The notes: generated by a model not told the origin, from the sequence alone. 64,000 nucleotides of DNA from Hymenochaete sp. R1 (GCA_019400425.1 JAFREE010000049.1:89087-153086), one strand, 5' to 3'. Shown: positions 11,782 to 24,163, counted from the first letter of the stretch. Made by a program: numbers and translations.

Positions 11782-13127
11782 TCATAGCCGGCTAGTAGCT
11801 ACAGGTGGATTCCCACTGCCAGAAGCAACGGGCGTCTTCGAAACTGATGCTGATACTAATACTGATGGTCCCTTCGTCTTTTTATCCTGGTCCACCGTCA
11901 GCGCCATCTGAGTCGAGATGGCAAGGCAGACTTGTCTCTCCCTCCATCCCGATTCACTTCCATTGCCTCCAACGGATCCCATGCCGATTGGCGAGGGTGC
12001 AGTCCACACCTCTGCGTATTCGTCATGTCGGCCGTCTGCGAGGAACCGAGAAGACGCGTACAGTCCAACAGTCCGCGGCGCAAATCGACTTGTCTCGGTC
12101 TCGCTATTTGAAAACGAAGGCATCTTCGACTTGAACTCGATGGTCAATACCACCGTCGCAAACCATCTTTTTCTCCGGAAGCTCGCATCAGCCACAATGA
12201 ATCACAGATAGACTTTCGAAGGAAGATCTTGCACTCACGTTGACCCTGACGGCCGATCCGCCTTTGGCAGCAGCATCGGCATGTTTCGTATATTATCCGC
12301 GAGGAAAGGGATCATGTTCGTCTTCAGTACATCTTTCTCGTCTTTCATCTCGTACCATGCTCCCCACTCAAGCTCACCACCACCTGTTTCTTCTCTGTTA
12401 TTAGCAGCAGAGTTTGCGAGCATAAGATCTCTATCCTCAGATATATTCTGATGAATGAACTTCATGTGTGGCATATCGGGCTTAACGAGAGATGGGTGGC
12501 GCGTGAGCGGAATTCGTCTCGCGAGAGATGACGGCGGGAGGAGCGTTAGCTTGTTTCGGTATGCATCTTCTTTCGTCAAGTCAGGTAGGACTCCGAACAC
12601 ATTTCGGGTCATTACTCTTGCCTTTCCCTGCACGAGGTGCGTAAATACAAGACTTGAGACTAGAGCTCGATAACCAAGAAAAGTTGTCGACAAACACTCA
12701 CATCCTGAAGGAGGTCGGCATCTACTGTTGTAAGCGACTTCCCGGAACGTACTCGTTTGACGCGAACCTGACAGTCACCTGCTTGAACTGGTAACAGGAA
12801 ATGTGCGGTTACATGGATCGGATCCGGGTGTGAAGTCTTGGCCTGAAAATCTTCCGCCGCTGAAAGAGTTATCCCCACGACATAGCCTATCGTCCTGTAA
12901 GCATTTTTACATCTCTTGATCTAGAAAATTGTACTCGCCTCCTTGAGGAACGCTGAAGAAGTTAATAAATCAATGAGCATCATGATACAAACACGAGACA
13001 GAAATAAACTTCTGAATCCAACTCACTTGTATATCGCCCAATCTCCAGAAGCCTTTCCTTTATACAAAATAGAGCCTTCGTCTTCTTCTCGGTAGCGTTC
13101 TACCTTGAGTACATCGCTCAGACTCAT
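11782..13127 (-). CDS. acyl-CoA thioesterase-like (double hotdog) protein
   Basis: Thioesterase-like superfamily protein of the TesB/acyl-CoA thioesterase II type. Five exons: 13127-13027, 12952-12935 (18 nt), 12894-12702, 12627-12239 and about 12181-11782 (1101 nt, 366 residues). One intron is 40 nt. The family's N-terminal hotdog is recognisable as VPQGGETIGYVVG, then HPDPIHVTAHFLLPV and VKRVRSGKSLTTVDADLLQ; the second half begins WFATVVLTIEFK. It probably hydrolyses acyl-CoA or a related thioester. The last acceptor could lie 9 nt further in (exon start 12172), costing three residues. It is divergent from another hotdog protein whose ATG is 203 bp away. Family is certain enough; substrate is not. 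Confidence 0.8.
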
Positions 13128-13329
13128 ATGAAGCACATATATTGAGTCGTTGACGATGAGGAAGTAACAGGGAAAGTCTGAGGTACCGGTGCGAAGAATC
13201 CGGCAATGAGAATAAAGTACCAAAAGTACTAAAATCACATGCTCTTACACACATGCAGTCCCGCGTTTTCGATTGGTCGGAGTTGGACACACGCGACGCG
13301 ACATCATCTTTTCCTCCTTCCCTCTCGCG
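13128..13329. promoter_or_regulatory. shared divergent promoter of two hotdog genes
   Basis: Only 202 bp separate the ATG at 13127 (minus) from the ATG at 13330 (plus), so the two thioesterase-type genes probably share a bidirectional promoter. No clear TATA box was seen. Confidence 0.45.
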
Positions 13330-13974
13330 ATGCCCTCGACTCGCTCAAACAATCCTACACATACTAGTACTACTTCTCCTCGTCCGAATAAAAGCGCATA
13401 CAGGTACTTCAAATCGTACCCTACTCGATGGAGCGACAACGACCAATACTCACACGTCAACAACGCCATGTATTACCACCTCATCGACTCCATCGTCAAC
13501 ACTTATCTCGCCGAGCAGTGCGGACTCGGATGTGAACCTACTAGTACTTTCACATCATCACCGTCTCCGCATGCATCATCATCAAAAGAAGATTTGGATC
13601 CGGCTTTAGAGAGGGAAAGGCAGAGACAGAGTTTACCGCCGATAGCGATAGGCCTCGTCGTGTCGTCTTACTGTCGCTTCTTTTCGCCGTTCTCGTTCCC
13701 GGAGACGATCACGCTAGGACTCCGCGTTACTCGACTGGGTACGAGCTCGGTCTCGTATGAGGTTGGGTTCTTTGCTGACGATGGGAATGGCGATGACGGG
13801 GAAGGAAAGGCGTGTTGGAGCCTGCCGGCGAAAGCTGTGGGAGGCTACACGCATGTGTTCGTGGATAGGGTGCGTAGGAGACCGGTGTCGATGATGGATG
13901 GACGATTGAGGGAGGGACTTCTTAAGTTGGCTGCTGACGATAGCGCTGGTGAGAAGAAGCTATCAAAGCTTTGA
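13330..13974 (+). CDS. 4HBT-type thioesterase
   Basis: Intronless, 214 residues. The N-terminal FKSYPTRWSDNDQYSHVNNAMYY segment carries the 4-hydroxybenzoyl-CoA-thioesterase signature: R-W-x-D at the start of a hotdog fold, then H-V-N-N at the catalytic helix. A disordered Ser/Glu-rich insert of about 35 residues interrupts the domain after the helix, followed by hotdog strands (SSYCRFFSPFSFPETITLGLRV) and a VFVD segment. It likely cleaves an acyl-CoA or aryl-CoA thioester. ATG at 13330 (context GCGATGC) is the first ATG of the frame. Its divergent neighbour is also a hotdog protein, suggesting a shared acyl-CoA context. Confidence 0.82.
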   Translation: MPSTRSNNPTHTSTTSPRPNKSAYRYFKSYPTRWSDNDQYSHVNNAMYYHLIDSIVNTYLAEQCGLGCEPTSTFTSSPSPHASSSKEDLDPALERERQRQSLPPIAIGLVVSSYCRFFSPFSFPETITLGLRVTRLGTSSVSYEVGFFADDGNGDDGEGKACWSLPAKAVGGYTHVFVDRVRRRPVSMMDGRLREGLLKLAADDSAGEKKLSKL

Positions 13975-16291
13975 AACAAAGTGAGCGGGCTTCGTTAGGG
14001 TTCGCACGACGAGGTCCTACTTACTGAATTGTTGCCAGTCCTTGTAAGCGGATTTCACCAGAAGTCGGGATCCCCTTGAATTCAGATTGCAGTTGAATGG
14101 ATGCAACCGCCATTTATCCATGATAACACCAGTCAATAAGAAATTTCTCCTCTACTGCCTACCCTGAGCTTGGTGGAACTTGTGACGTCCATCACGCTCA
14201 AGATCCCCGTAGCGTCGAAGCTTTCAACTTCAAGCCAAAGCGAATCTTAGAGCGAATCCGATTTGATTACGTAATATCGTAGAAAGGGTGGTTCTGTCCT
14301 ACTCCCAGACCCAATCACAAGTCACGACTTGAAATACTGGAAACTTTTTCTGTTCTCTCTATAGCTGCCTACACCATCACGTCCAGGCTTTTTTGTCACC
14401 TCTGAGCGAAATCTGTTCTTGCTTGAGTACGACAAAGACCGACTCGGAACAGCTGCAAGCGTTGGTCCATGGATCGAATAAGGTGCTGGACTTATATGTG
14501 CCGAAGCTGATGCAATACAATGCAACGACAAGGCGTATAGCCATGAGTGAGTGATCTGCTTTACTTTTTTCTTCATGTCCTCGACTTAGCGATACTTATC
14601 TAAGGAAGTGTACCCAATAACGCGGAATTGTGCGTAGATGCAAGCATGAAAGTTTCCAGGCTCCGTAGTGAACATTAGCTGAGTACATTGAGAAACGAAC
14701 GTTCATTGTGAGTCGCCTGCTTTTGTATGGATCGAACGCCCATTGATCTGATTTTCTTCTGAACATGACGAAACTTGCTTCCAGAGGATCGAATTCAGAC
14801 TTTGCCGTGGTTGCATCCACCACTTACATCATTCCGCGAGTTGTTTCATGGGTCTTCGGGTTCTACAGAACACTCTCTATTTCAGAGAAGCTTCAAAAGA
14901 GCTCTGCGGACTGAAAGAGGAGAAGAAACCCTTGCGATGCCCATAACCCAGGTTGATGAATGACGATAGTTTCACACCATTCTCGGTGAATAGGATAGTG
15001 GTCGTCCGACCTGTTGACGAACCATATGTCCCGGGCGTCGGAAAGGTGCGGATTGTCTCTCGGAACACAACTCAAAGCACGCAATCACTCATAGAAGCTT
15101 CATTTGCCTTAGCTTCTCTCCGGTCCCGCAGCCAGGCATTTCGCATTTAGATGCGCACGCCGAAGTTTCGCCGTGCCTGATCCTCATGTAAAGACGAATA
15201 AGCCACGGTGCGGCCTAGGTTTCGCTGTATCGGATTTCGTTGAAAGCTATGCCTTTTGTTCGAAATAGGAAAGAGCGGGAGAAGCAGAATGTCGGATGGT
15301 CAGCAAGCAATCACCGAACGGCGTATAAAAACACTCACCCGTCAATGTCCGAGCTACAGCATCATAAGAAGCTCATAGGCGCTCATCCCGTCCGGACGTC
15401 ATCAAATGAGATGCTCTTTGCTTCCAGAGCGAGATGCTTCGGGAAGGGTACCCGTTGTCCGATAATAAAGCACATGGCTTAGCAAAGTCCAGGTCACACG
15501 ACGAGGATTTTCTCTTTGATCTGGCTGAATATGTGTTTTTTTACAGTCGTACATCTGTAAGCCTGAAATCGGTGTCCATACTAAAGGGTTGCTCTGACCA
15601 CTTCGCTCTTTCGATATTATGCATTGTTCAATATAGGGAATGGTGTTTTTGCCCCCTTTTGCTCGTGTGAGTGTATGCAAACTGCTCTCACTCCGCTTTA
15701 TTAATAACATGCATGTAACATATGTGCGTCTGGCAGGTCTTGCCGGGTTTCACGAATCGTGATGACAGGGTCCGAAGACTTACTTGCGAGTCTTTTGCTA
15801 TGAAACAGTCTATTGCGCAAGTCCCGATGTTACAAACGGCGAAGTCCTCGGCATCACGGCTGCATTTCGCTGAAGTAAATGAAGCTTCGAAGTCGAGGAA
15901 CTATTGCAAGACTGACATCACTCCCATGGACCAGGTTGATAATGAAGTCTAAACACCTGCTAAAGCAGTTGGAATAGTATCTTTTAGCAGTCGGACTACG
16001 TGATCGGAGAATTGATGCGCACTGGATACGCCGACACAGCGCGACAGATTGCTTTGAGAAGCCTTCCTCTAGTCATTCGACGACGAACGTTCGAAAACCT
16101 ATGACGAAGCCTCCTCCAGCTGCTCATTCCGCGATGAGTATTTATGCACAGCGCAAAGCGACCATAATGATTTTAACCAACACTCAACTCCCGCTTTCGC
16201 CCTCTCTCGCTCTTCAGCGGATGCTACAGCTGACGCTGACGCACAGGTTGCCAAAGCACAGTTCCGATTCAACTTCAAATTTCGTCGCAAC
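13975..16291. other. 2.3-kb gap without a supported gene
   Basis: Only short frames on both strands, none with recognisable motifs or convincing splice chains. Two segments, near 14930-14975 and 15915-15950, share a CCCAT...CCAGGTTGAT core and could be worn repeats. The last few hundred bases hold the promoter of the MFS gene. Confidence 0.4.
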
Positions 16292-18455
16292 ATGTCGCAC
16301 GTAAACAACAGCATTAGGGAGGTTTCTGACGACGATTCGTCGTCCATGCATACCGTTACGAGTCCTAATGATATTACGACCGCGACGGCTGCTGCCGTCC
16401 CCGTTTCTAATGATCCCAAGCCGGACATTGAACATTCCATTGTCTATGACGACCCGAGGCTTTGGTCCTCGGCACGAAAGGTAAGCCGCACTCTTATTTC
16501 GACCTTCAATGATATCGTTTAATATATAACTCTGTTTTGCAGAAAGTAATCGTGGCCATCATTGCTATGGCTTATTTACTATCGTACCTTGCTACGAACA
16601 TCTTCACCCGTGCGTGTCTATTTTTTCCCCAATTATGTCGTTCCTTGATCTCATTACTGTCACGATAATAGCGGCATTGACTCAACTCAAGGACGACTTG
16701 CACGCTACCGACTCTGAAATTTCAGCGTGTCTTTCCTCTTTTATCCTGATTCAGGGGTTTGCACCCTTTTTCTGGAGCGCCGTATCCGAAGTCAAAGGGA
16801 GGAAGGTATGTTATTTGGTAAATATTTCATGAAGAAACATCTGATGATTTTACAGGCGGTTTACCTTGTCGCCGAGACCGTAAGTACTATTTATGAACCA
16901 ACCACAAAACCGATTTTCTAACTTAGTTTCCCAAGATCTTCATTATCGGATGTTTGCTAGTCGGCATCGCGCAGAATATCGATATTGTCATTGCTTTTCG
17001 GTGTCTCCAAGGCTTTGGGTAAGTACCCTCGCTGTTTCCTTTTCATTTGTATTTGTTGATCGGTGCATTCCTCAGATCTTCTGCCGTATCCAGTGTGGGT
17101 GCTGGCACTCTCGCTGACATCTATGAACCTCATGAACGTGGAGCCGTCATGGGAATTTACTATGCCGCCCCACTTCTTGGTCCCTCCATCGGTCCCATTC
17201 TCGGCGGTGCCCTCACAGACGCCTGGAATTGGCGCGCAACTTTCTACTTCCTTGCAGCATTTTCTACCCTTTCCTTGGCCAGTTTTACCTTGTTTCGAGA
17301 CACGTTCCGAAAGGAACGAAGCTCTGCGTACCAAGCTATACTTGTGAGGAAGTTCGCAGCGGCAGAGGCTAACCTTTGCCCTCAAAGCGGCCGCAAGTTC
17401 CCCAGATTGCATTTCCCGACGTGTCCATGCTTTTCGTGCTCAAGCGACGATGCAGAGGAGAGGACACTGCGCGGTGACTCTCCTACGCCTGCTGCAAACG
17501 AGAAAAAGGACTTGGAAATCGGGACTGACGAGGTCTACAAGCCCAAAGGTCTTGTAAATGAACCCAAACTCGAGGATATCAAGGTGTCTATACTTGATGT
17601 CAACCCGCTTTCTCCACTCCCTCACATCCTACGCCTCCGGAGTAATCTGGTAATCCTCTTGGCATCAGGTGAGCGACTAAGCCCTTTTTTGAATATTATT
17701 CTTCGTTGCTGACATCATTTCTTCAAGGAATTCTCTTTGCTTTCAGCTACACCATCGTATATACCTGCACCAGGACGTTCTCTGACAACTACGGCTTCGA
17801 TGCCCTAGGAGTGGGACTGGTCCTCCTCGCATACGGCGCTGGAAGCGTTAGCGGATCCGTACTGGGCGGGCGCTGGTCAGACTACGCCCTTCGCCGTCTC
17901 AAGGCTAAGAACGGCGGGAAAAGCAGTCCAGAAGTGAGTCATCAGAGAACTTACTCTATCGATGGTAAATGCTAACGAGGTGAATCCAGCTGCGTTTGGA
18001 GAGCACGAAATGGGCTATGCCTTTATTGCCTTTCTTGAGTATTGCCTATGCCTGGCTGTGCCAGTTCCGGATCCACGTAGCTGCAGTCTGCGTTGTTCTC
18101 TTCTTCATTGGTTTTCTTTCCATGTGCGTCTTCCAGCTCGATTTTTTAGGGGTGCTTAGAACTGACCTTGACGGCGAATAGTTGGATTTATTCTTCTACT
18201 CTCGCCTACATCGTTGATGCCAACACCGGACGTTCATCGACGGCTGTCGCATGCAACAGCGCATTCCGTGGTGTTTTCGGCTTCATCGCGGCCGAGGTTG
18301 CGGTACCTATGCAAGACTCCCTTGGAGACGGTGGGATGTACAGTTTATGGGGTGGCCTGTTGGTCATCGTGATTCTTCTCATTCTGTTGTTAATCTGGAA
18401 AGGAAAGGAGTGGAGAGAGAAAGACGCATTGAGGATGGCTGGATCGCAGAAGTAG
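16292..18455 (+). CDS. MFS transporter, DHA1 (drug:H+ antiporter) type
   Basis: Plasma-membrane proton-coupled exporter of the 12-helix DHA1 group. Nine exons: 16292-16480, 16543-16609, 16672-16805, 16856-16879, 16936-17018, 17076-17668, 17728-17933, 17990-18123 and 18182-18455 (1704 nt, 567 residues), all phases matching. Motif A is recognisable between helices 2 and 3 (SAVSEVKGRK). Motif B (FRCLQGFG) is followed by ADIYEPHERGAVMG, and motif C-type GPSIGPILGGAL lies in helix 5. The N-terminus is a long hydrophilic tail and the loop between helices 6 and 7 is long and charged. Relatives export drugs, polyamines or secondary metabolites; the substrate cannot be read from the sequence. No biosynthetic cluster surrounds it. 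Confidence 0.92.
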
Positions 18456-18770
18456 TTCGTGATCTACAATACATGTTTAGTCACTCGAGATTTGTTTATA
18501 CCCTTTTTTGCCTATGCTCTCGACAAATGCCGCAAGGCTTCAACAAATACTTTCTTTCTGAACCTGAACTGAACAAAAAGACGCTAAAGGCGAGCAATCA
18601 ATTTTCCTGATGCACACATTGATCCCATGTCGACTTACAACCCAGACTAAGTGATGAAGATGACATTTGTTTCATGTTTTGCCGTTACATTTTTGAATAT
18701 CCCAGTTGGCTAAACCACAGAAGAGGGGCATGTAGCTGTTATTTGTTTTTCCGTATCAATGGCATCCGTG
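18456..18770. other. intergenic between convergent genes
   Basis: 3' flanks of the MFS transporter and of the inverted-duplicate gene. No coding sequence supported. Confidence 0.45.
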
Positions 18771-19847
18771 TCATTTCTCGAAAGTGAAAGAGGTCTGAGA
18801 TCGCATCGAGAAAGGTGCGCCAGGAACCTCTGACTCTGCCCATTTCAAAATAAAAGGTCTTTCGCTATTCAGACGGTTCTCGATTTTCAATTTGAAGGGA
18901 CCTATTCTTTCATCCTTTGACTTCTCATCGCTTTCTTCTGTAAGGTTTAGTTGCACCATTTCCATTAACTTATGCTATGTGGATTGTTCGTTGCACGTTA
19001 CTTACCCTTCAAAGACACTTCATCATCTACGCTCCCTATGCACTCGAAATACTTCTCAACGAATCGAAGAACGTACTCTCGTCGTCCACCAGTGCTGACA
19101 TCCGTTTCAAGTTCCGCACCGAAATCAATCCTTCGAGATGAAGGTTGAGTTTTCACCACAGGAAGCGACAGACTATCCAAAGCAGAATCGAATAAGATGA
19201 GGGACATGGGCACTGATTGTGGATGCGTGGTCGATAGGAACGTCATAGTAGACAAGGCGGTAGTGATCAATTGTAAGTAGTGCGACAGTTCGTGCCTCAA
19301 AAACAAATACAGAGATGAGCCTTTATTTTAGAATGATTTCTCCTTTGCTCACTTTTGACTATCTGGGCTCGTGTCCTTCATTCGGGTGAAGTACAAAGAA
19401 GGTTCATGGAGTATGAATAGTGATATAGGGCGTGATAGAGTAGCAAGTCCACTTCCTGCAGAAGCAGACAATGGTCTGAGTGCAGAAAGCAGTAGAAGCC
19501 AGTGAGCAGTGCTTGGAGGATAGCTGAACCAGCAGTCAAATGAGTCAGGTCAAAAGCAAAAGCATAAAGTAACAAGAACGGCCGTACTATATTTTGATTC
19601 TCGATAGATATGGAATGCAAGCACCGGTAAGAGCATTCGATGTCAGCCACGCATCGTTGAATTCTTGTAAAGCATGGGCAAAGCTTTCTCTCGAAGGTGT
19701 CAATAGAACAACATCGCCTCTGCCGTCGTTGTATTTGAGATGAGAAATAGCCAACGTCAGTGGAAATGATGGCGGATACGGCCCTCTGATGAGCAGTGAG
19801 TTGAATTGAGGCAGAGGATGGTCGGTGAGCGGATGAAACGTTGTCAT
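18771..19847 (-). CDS. uncharacterised protein, inverted-duplicate copy A (RecA-like fold suspected)
   Basis: Function unknown. Four exons: 19847-19588, 19523-19353, 19295-19006 and 18937-18771 (888 nt, 295 residues). A near-identical copy sits inverted at 26106-27174. Secondary-structure pattern suggests a P-loop/RecA-like fold: SLLIRGPYPPS at the Walker A position without the lysine, VVLLTPSRESF, IYYPPSTAHW, and a hydrophobic strand ISLFILHEPS at the Walker B position. It resembles degenerate Rad51-paralogue or Shu-type proteins, but this is only an impression. Exons 1-3 match copy B closely; exon 4 is much more divergent. ATG at 19847 aligns with the ATG of copy B. Confidence 0.65.
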
Positions 19848-19988
19848 CCTAGAATAAAAGCTGCAGCCCAGTTGCGCATAGATGTTGACTTCGGCGTCGT
19901 GGTCGTGGTTCAAGAAAGAAACACGACATTTTCATGAAATTACGGTTGAGCTCGACCAAAAAGGAGATTTGTGGACGTGCGCGCGTCG
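19000..19988 (-). repeat. inverted segmental duplication 1, left arm
   Basis: About 1 kb that is strongly similar, in opposite orientation, to 25963-26950. The match covers roughly 140 bp of upstream sequence plus exons 1-3 of the duplicated gene, and ends in or near intron 3. The arms are about 6 kb apart. Confidence 0.8.
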
Positions 19989-20672
19989 CCTCGTAGAGGA
20001 GTGAAGAGAAAAAGCATGGAGGAGGCCGATACTAGTATAATGTAAGATTGAATAATAAAGGTATTGATTTTGTCTTATTTTCTGGGCAATATCTTCCTCG
20101 CAGTTTGTTGTAAGCTCGACAATACTGATACAGATATACCAGATTCACGTTATGTTGTTCTCGTACATTTTGATATGCCTAGGTTACAACTTACACGGGG
20201 TATGAGATATCGAAGAGAGGGGGGAAAAGCGAGTACAGCTAATAAGTGGAGCGGGTAATGCAATAGCTTGTTATGCTTGTCCAAGACCGTACTCGGGACA
20301 TGAAACCGACCTCGTTCGGTGAGGGATGGACACTCCGAGTTCCTTGTTTTGAATGAAAACTTCACGGATTAAGCTAGCTTCCGTCTCACCAGATGGTTGA
20401 AGACAAGAAGACGTCGAACCAAATGTCATTGGGGTTTGGAGTTTGACGAGGGAGCCACTGAAGCGGCATCCGTCTTGAGAGTGAGTGCCAAATCACTCAC
20501 CGAACGAGGGCGGCTTCATGTCTCGAGAACCCACTTGGACAAGCATAGCAAACTACAGCGGGACTAACGCCATGTCAAGACAAAATAATGACACACCGTA
20601 AGACCTTTCAGGAAGAAAGAAAAAGACGAGGGAGAAAAGGAGATAAAGCAACCCAAGAGACTTTCCTCCATA
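19989..20672. other. intergenic
   Basis: No supported gene. It lies between the outer edge of the duplicated arm and the 3' end of the MLKL-like kinase gene. Confidence 0.4.
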
Positions 20673-22833
20673 TCAGGGGTTCGGCAACCTCTGCAAGACA
20701 ACGTGTATGTTAGGCCTGGCTTGAGGGTCTTGGCTCCAGCATTGATTGAGTAGCATCCACAAGTTATCATCCAGACCATAATTTTTGGCCATATCTCCTT
20801 CGGGCCCAGATGGACGCAAGGGACGTTCGCCAGAGGTTGAACGAATGAGGACCTCAGGCGTGCGTTTAATGTGAGAGAATGGTTGTTGGTTGGTCATGAT
20901 CTGTAAAAGTAAAAGACATTAAAATCCATGTGCACGCCAATAACATTCAAAATGAAAGATTGGGGAAGTAAAGTCTGTGAAAGACTCTTACCTCGAGGAC
21001 CGTCATCGAGAATGCAAAGATATCCGAGGCACAACTAAGCATATTTGGAGCAGAGCAGAGTTCCGGAGCGAACCAGCGGTACGATTCGGAAACGCCTCGG
21101 CTTTGGGTGAAGGGCTCGCCCGTGAGGTCTTCAATCATCTTAGAAAGCCCAAAGTCAGCAATGATAGGATTGCCTCTGTCGTTAACGAGAATATTTGCCT
21201 GGAGAAAGTATCGGCATTAGCATTTTCGGCCGGAATTATAAAGTAGAAGTTTTCAATTGAGTGGGTTTACTTACGGACTTGAGATCACCATGAGCAATAG
21301 GAGGCGAGAGCGTATGAAGAACCTTCAGTGCCTCAGCGATCCGGCGAATGAGATATTTCCGGTTTACTTCTGGGTATTTCTTCACATAGGATAGCACATC
21401 GCCATGTGCCATCCATGGACTGACCATGTACGGGTAAGGTCCGTCATTAAAGCAAGCGCCCCAGAAGGGAAGGAAATATTCTCCCTTATCAATTTCCCAT
21501 ACTTTACGCCAAATCTCGACTTCACGAAGCAAGCGCTGGAGAAGTAGAGAAGAGTAGTGTGAAGAAAGTTTCTCATGAAGAATGATTAAGCCAACTTACC
21601 GAGGTCATCTTCTCGGTAATCTCAATCCCGCGGATGACTTTGATCGCACACTTCTCGTTATTGAGATATTCACCCTCGTAGATATCGAAACCCGCGCTGC
21701 CCGTGATGGGATACCCGTGTTTCTTTCGGACTTCGCCGTGCTTAAGTTCGAGCTTAGGAAGTAGTTGACCTGAAGCTCGTTGAATGCCGTACAAATTTTG
21801 GGAGAGGCCGGAATGGTGGTGATCTCCAGTTGGATATCGACCCATGAGCTATAACGCAATAAGCTCGTCAGTGGGAAGTAAATGAGGGAGGAATGGAAAA
21901 GAAGACCAACGTCTTGTATGTGGGACATGATGCCCATGAGTTCTGAATGTTGGCTGCGCATGGTCTCCGACATTAGCGCCTGTTGGTTCGTCATGTCGCT
22001 AAGGTACTGGACGTTCTCCCGCTGGTCCTTTTCACGGTTCGACTCGAACTGCGCCATCCAAGAATGGAGGTGCATGTGAGAAGTGATATTGAAGTCCGAA
22101 AGAAGAGAGTCAATCGCTAGATGACACCGCTTGATGTCGTCTGCAATCTCGTTTTGGAGGAAGAATTGTTTAAAGCTTGGAGTCTGGACCCAGGCCGTCA
22201 TGCGCTCCTTTATATTCGATAGAAGCCTTAAAGGTGACGCACAGATTTAAAAATGAAGAGTATAGTGAGTGAGCTGTGCAAAAATGGAGGTGTAATGACT
22301 GCAGTAGACTCACTCTGTGCTGTCCGATATGAGTTGCCGCATTCTGTCGGGCGCTAATTTGGTGTCGTTTTCTTTTAGCATGTACAGCAGTGTCTCGCAT
22401 CGTGTACCAAGCTCTTTAATCTCGTTTCTAAGTAGCGGTGTTGTATTTTCAGTTCCAGATCTATGTCGAATCGATGTGGAAAAACAAATCAAGGAAAAAA
22501 TAGATGGCCCAAGCGTTGTGTGTATGCGGTTCAAAACCCCTCTCACAACTACGGGCGGACGCAAAAGCCCTGGCCCAAACAACACCGCCAGTTGCATTCG
22601 CCACATTTTGATAGAACATCCCTTTAATTTAATCATAACACTCACTTGTTCGTCCGTACATTTTCACAGAGCCTCAATATACCTATTACGAGGCCTACGG
22701 CGGGGCCCAAGTAGGGCACAGGCGCGAAGTCGGCCGCGATGGTCGTTGCTTTCGCGACGGCGCTCCCCACGACAGCCATAGACGACATCGCCCCGCCAGC
22801 GTACGTCCTGCTCGAAAATTGCAAATCCATCAT
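20673..22833 (-). CDS. MLKL-like protein kinase (N-terminal helical bundle + kinase domain)
   Basis: Seven exons join in phase: 22833-22646, 22460-22314, 22226-21911, 21848-21600, 21535-21275, 21198-20992 and 20900-20673 (1596 nt, 531 residues). Residues about 1-215 form a helical region opening with a hydrophobic stretch (VPYLGPAVGLVIGILRL) followed by charged helices and WVQTPSFKQFFLQNEI; this arrangement resembles the MLKL N-terminal four-helix-bundle family of basidiomycete kinases. The C-terminal part is a kinase: CAIK lysine (about 287), HGDLKS catalytic loop (Asp about 384) and intact DFG (402-404), so it is probably active. By analogy it could act in regulated cell death or non-self response, with the bundle meeting membranes; that role is inference. 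The 185-nt first intron is the least certain junction. It sits between two inverted gene copies. Confidence 0.78.
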
Positions 22834-24163
22834 CGCTGCGGCGGACAGTTGGCAACAATATTCAGCTGCACGTTAGTATGAGATCAAGTCAGGAAACGTG
22901 TGGATTGGGCGACTACCAGTTTCGACGGCTGTGCCAATGGTAAGAGTCTGAGTCGAGCAGCCTTGGAGGACGAGAGGCAGAGTCCCTGTCTGGCGCAGTC
23001 CGCTGTGCGGGACGTATTGCTGACTATATAAGACGATTCACAGTGATCGATGAATGCACGGAGGTAAATTTGATCATTGCATCGCTGTCGACATCTGAGG
23101 TGTTGCACTGCCCGCACCACGGCGATGGTTTCTGGTTTCTAACGCCCACGCGCGTCCTTGTCAGTGATGATGGACACCGCCTCGCTTCGTCCTCACCTCA
23201 CCTCCACGGCTCCAACGAGCATCTACATGTATATACACCATTTGAGTGCATTACACAGTATCACGGAAGTTTTTTGTCTTCTGAATGTTCACTGCCTCAG
23301 TTAGACAACCAGTCCATCCGAATCAAGAGATCGATCGTCTTCCGTCTGCAAAACAACGACAGCGGCGGCGTCCTCCTGAGGCCCTTAAAAGGCTTACTAG
23401 AATTACTTAGTTTGCGTCGTAAATTGCCGAGTAGCGACTGCAAGTGCATTTTCGGGCGCAGAGAAGAGCACGGTCATGTATCAGCAAGAAATTTATACAC
23501 TAAGCGCTGCACTGCGCACTGCCCATACATACATTTGATACAGAAAGCAGTGTTTGCTGCGCTAGTCGCCCCTATATCATCGTCGTTCTTCTTCCACGAG
23601 CGTTCTGCAAATTTCCCTGGCAAATAGTATTGAGCCGTCAAGCCAAAGGTGAGCATTACATGCGCATTTCTATTCGGAGCCTCATACTTAAGTTTGGACG
23701 TCAGCTTCGAATGGACTCATTGCACCCCAACGGTCTGCTACTGCTGTGTCCCTTGCTGCGGAAATCCAATCGGCTATGCATTCTCGATATCTCCTTTGCT
23801 AGTTGATCTGGTCCACTCAATGATACTTCCCTGTCTAAGTTGACTTCGGACCGGAAAAGAGAATGGTGAATGCGTAATTGGGTTGAAAAGAGATCCAACT
23901 CCGGAAAACGATACGACCATGCCTGTGTATGGAATCAAATATCAAGTGTAGGCTATGAGCTATGCAAGCAGTAGTCAAAGAATCGATGCTTCTTTTGTTC
24001 TTGCCAATCTATTAAAGGGATTTCACAAGACTCTTTTTTTCTCCTGTTTCGCTGGACATGGGTTCAAATCTTCGGTGAGCAAACAATATTCAGCTACATC
24101 AACATGGAATCTTTGTTAACTCCATATGTGTACTTATTAAAATCGAAGAGCTTGTGCCTTAAG
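22834..24163. other. 1.3-kb gap without a supported gene
   Basis: The first part is upstream of the MLKL-like kinase, with a TATATA stretch near 23024. A plus-strand frame at 23043-23627 lacks recognisable motifs and is not called. Confidence 0.4.

Noticed and set aside
24045..24085. GGTTCAAATC string resembling a tRNA T-loop
   Set aside because: No acceptor, D or anticodon stems can be drawn around it.
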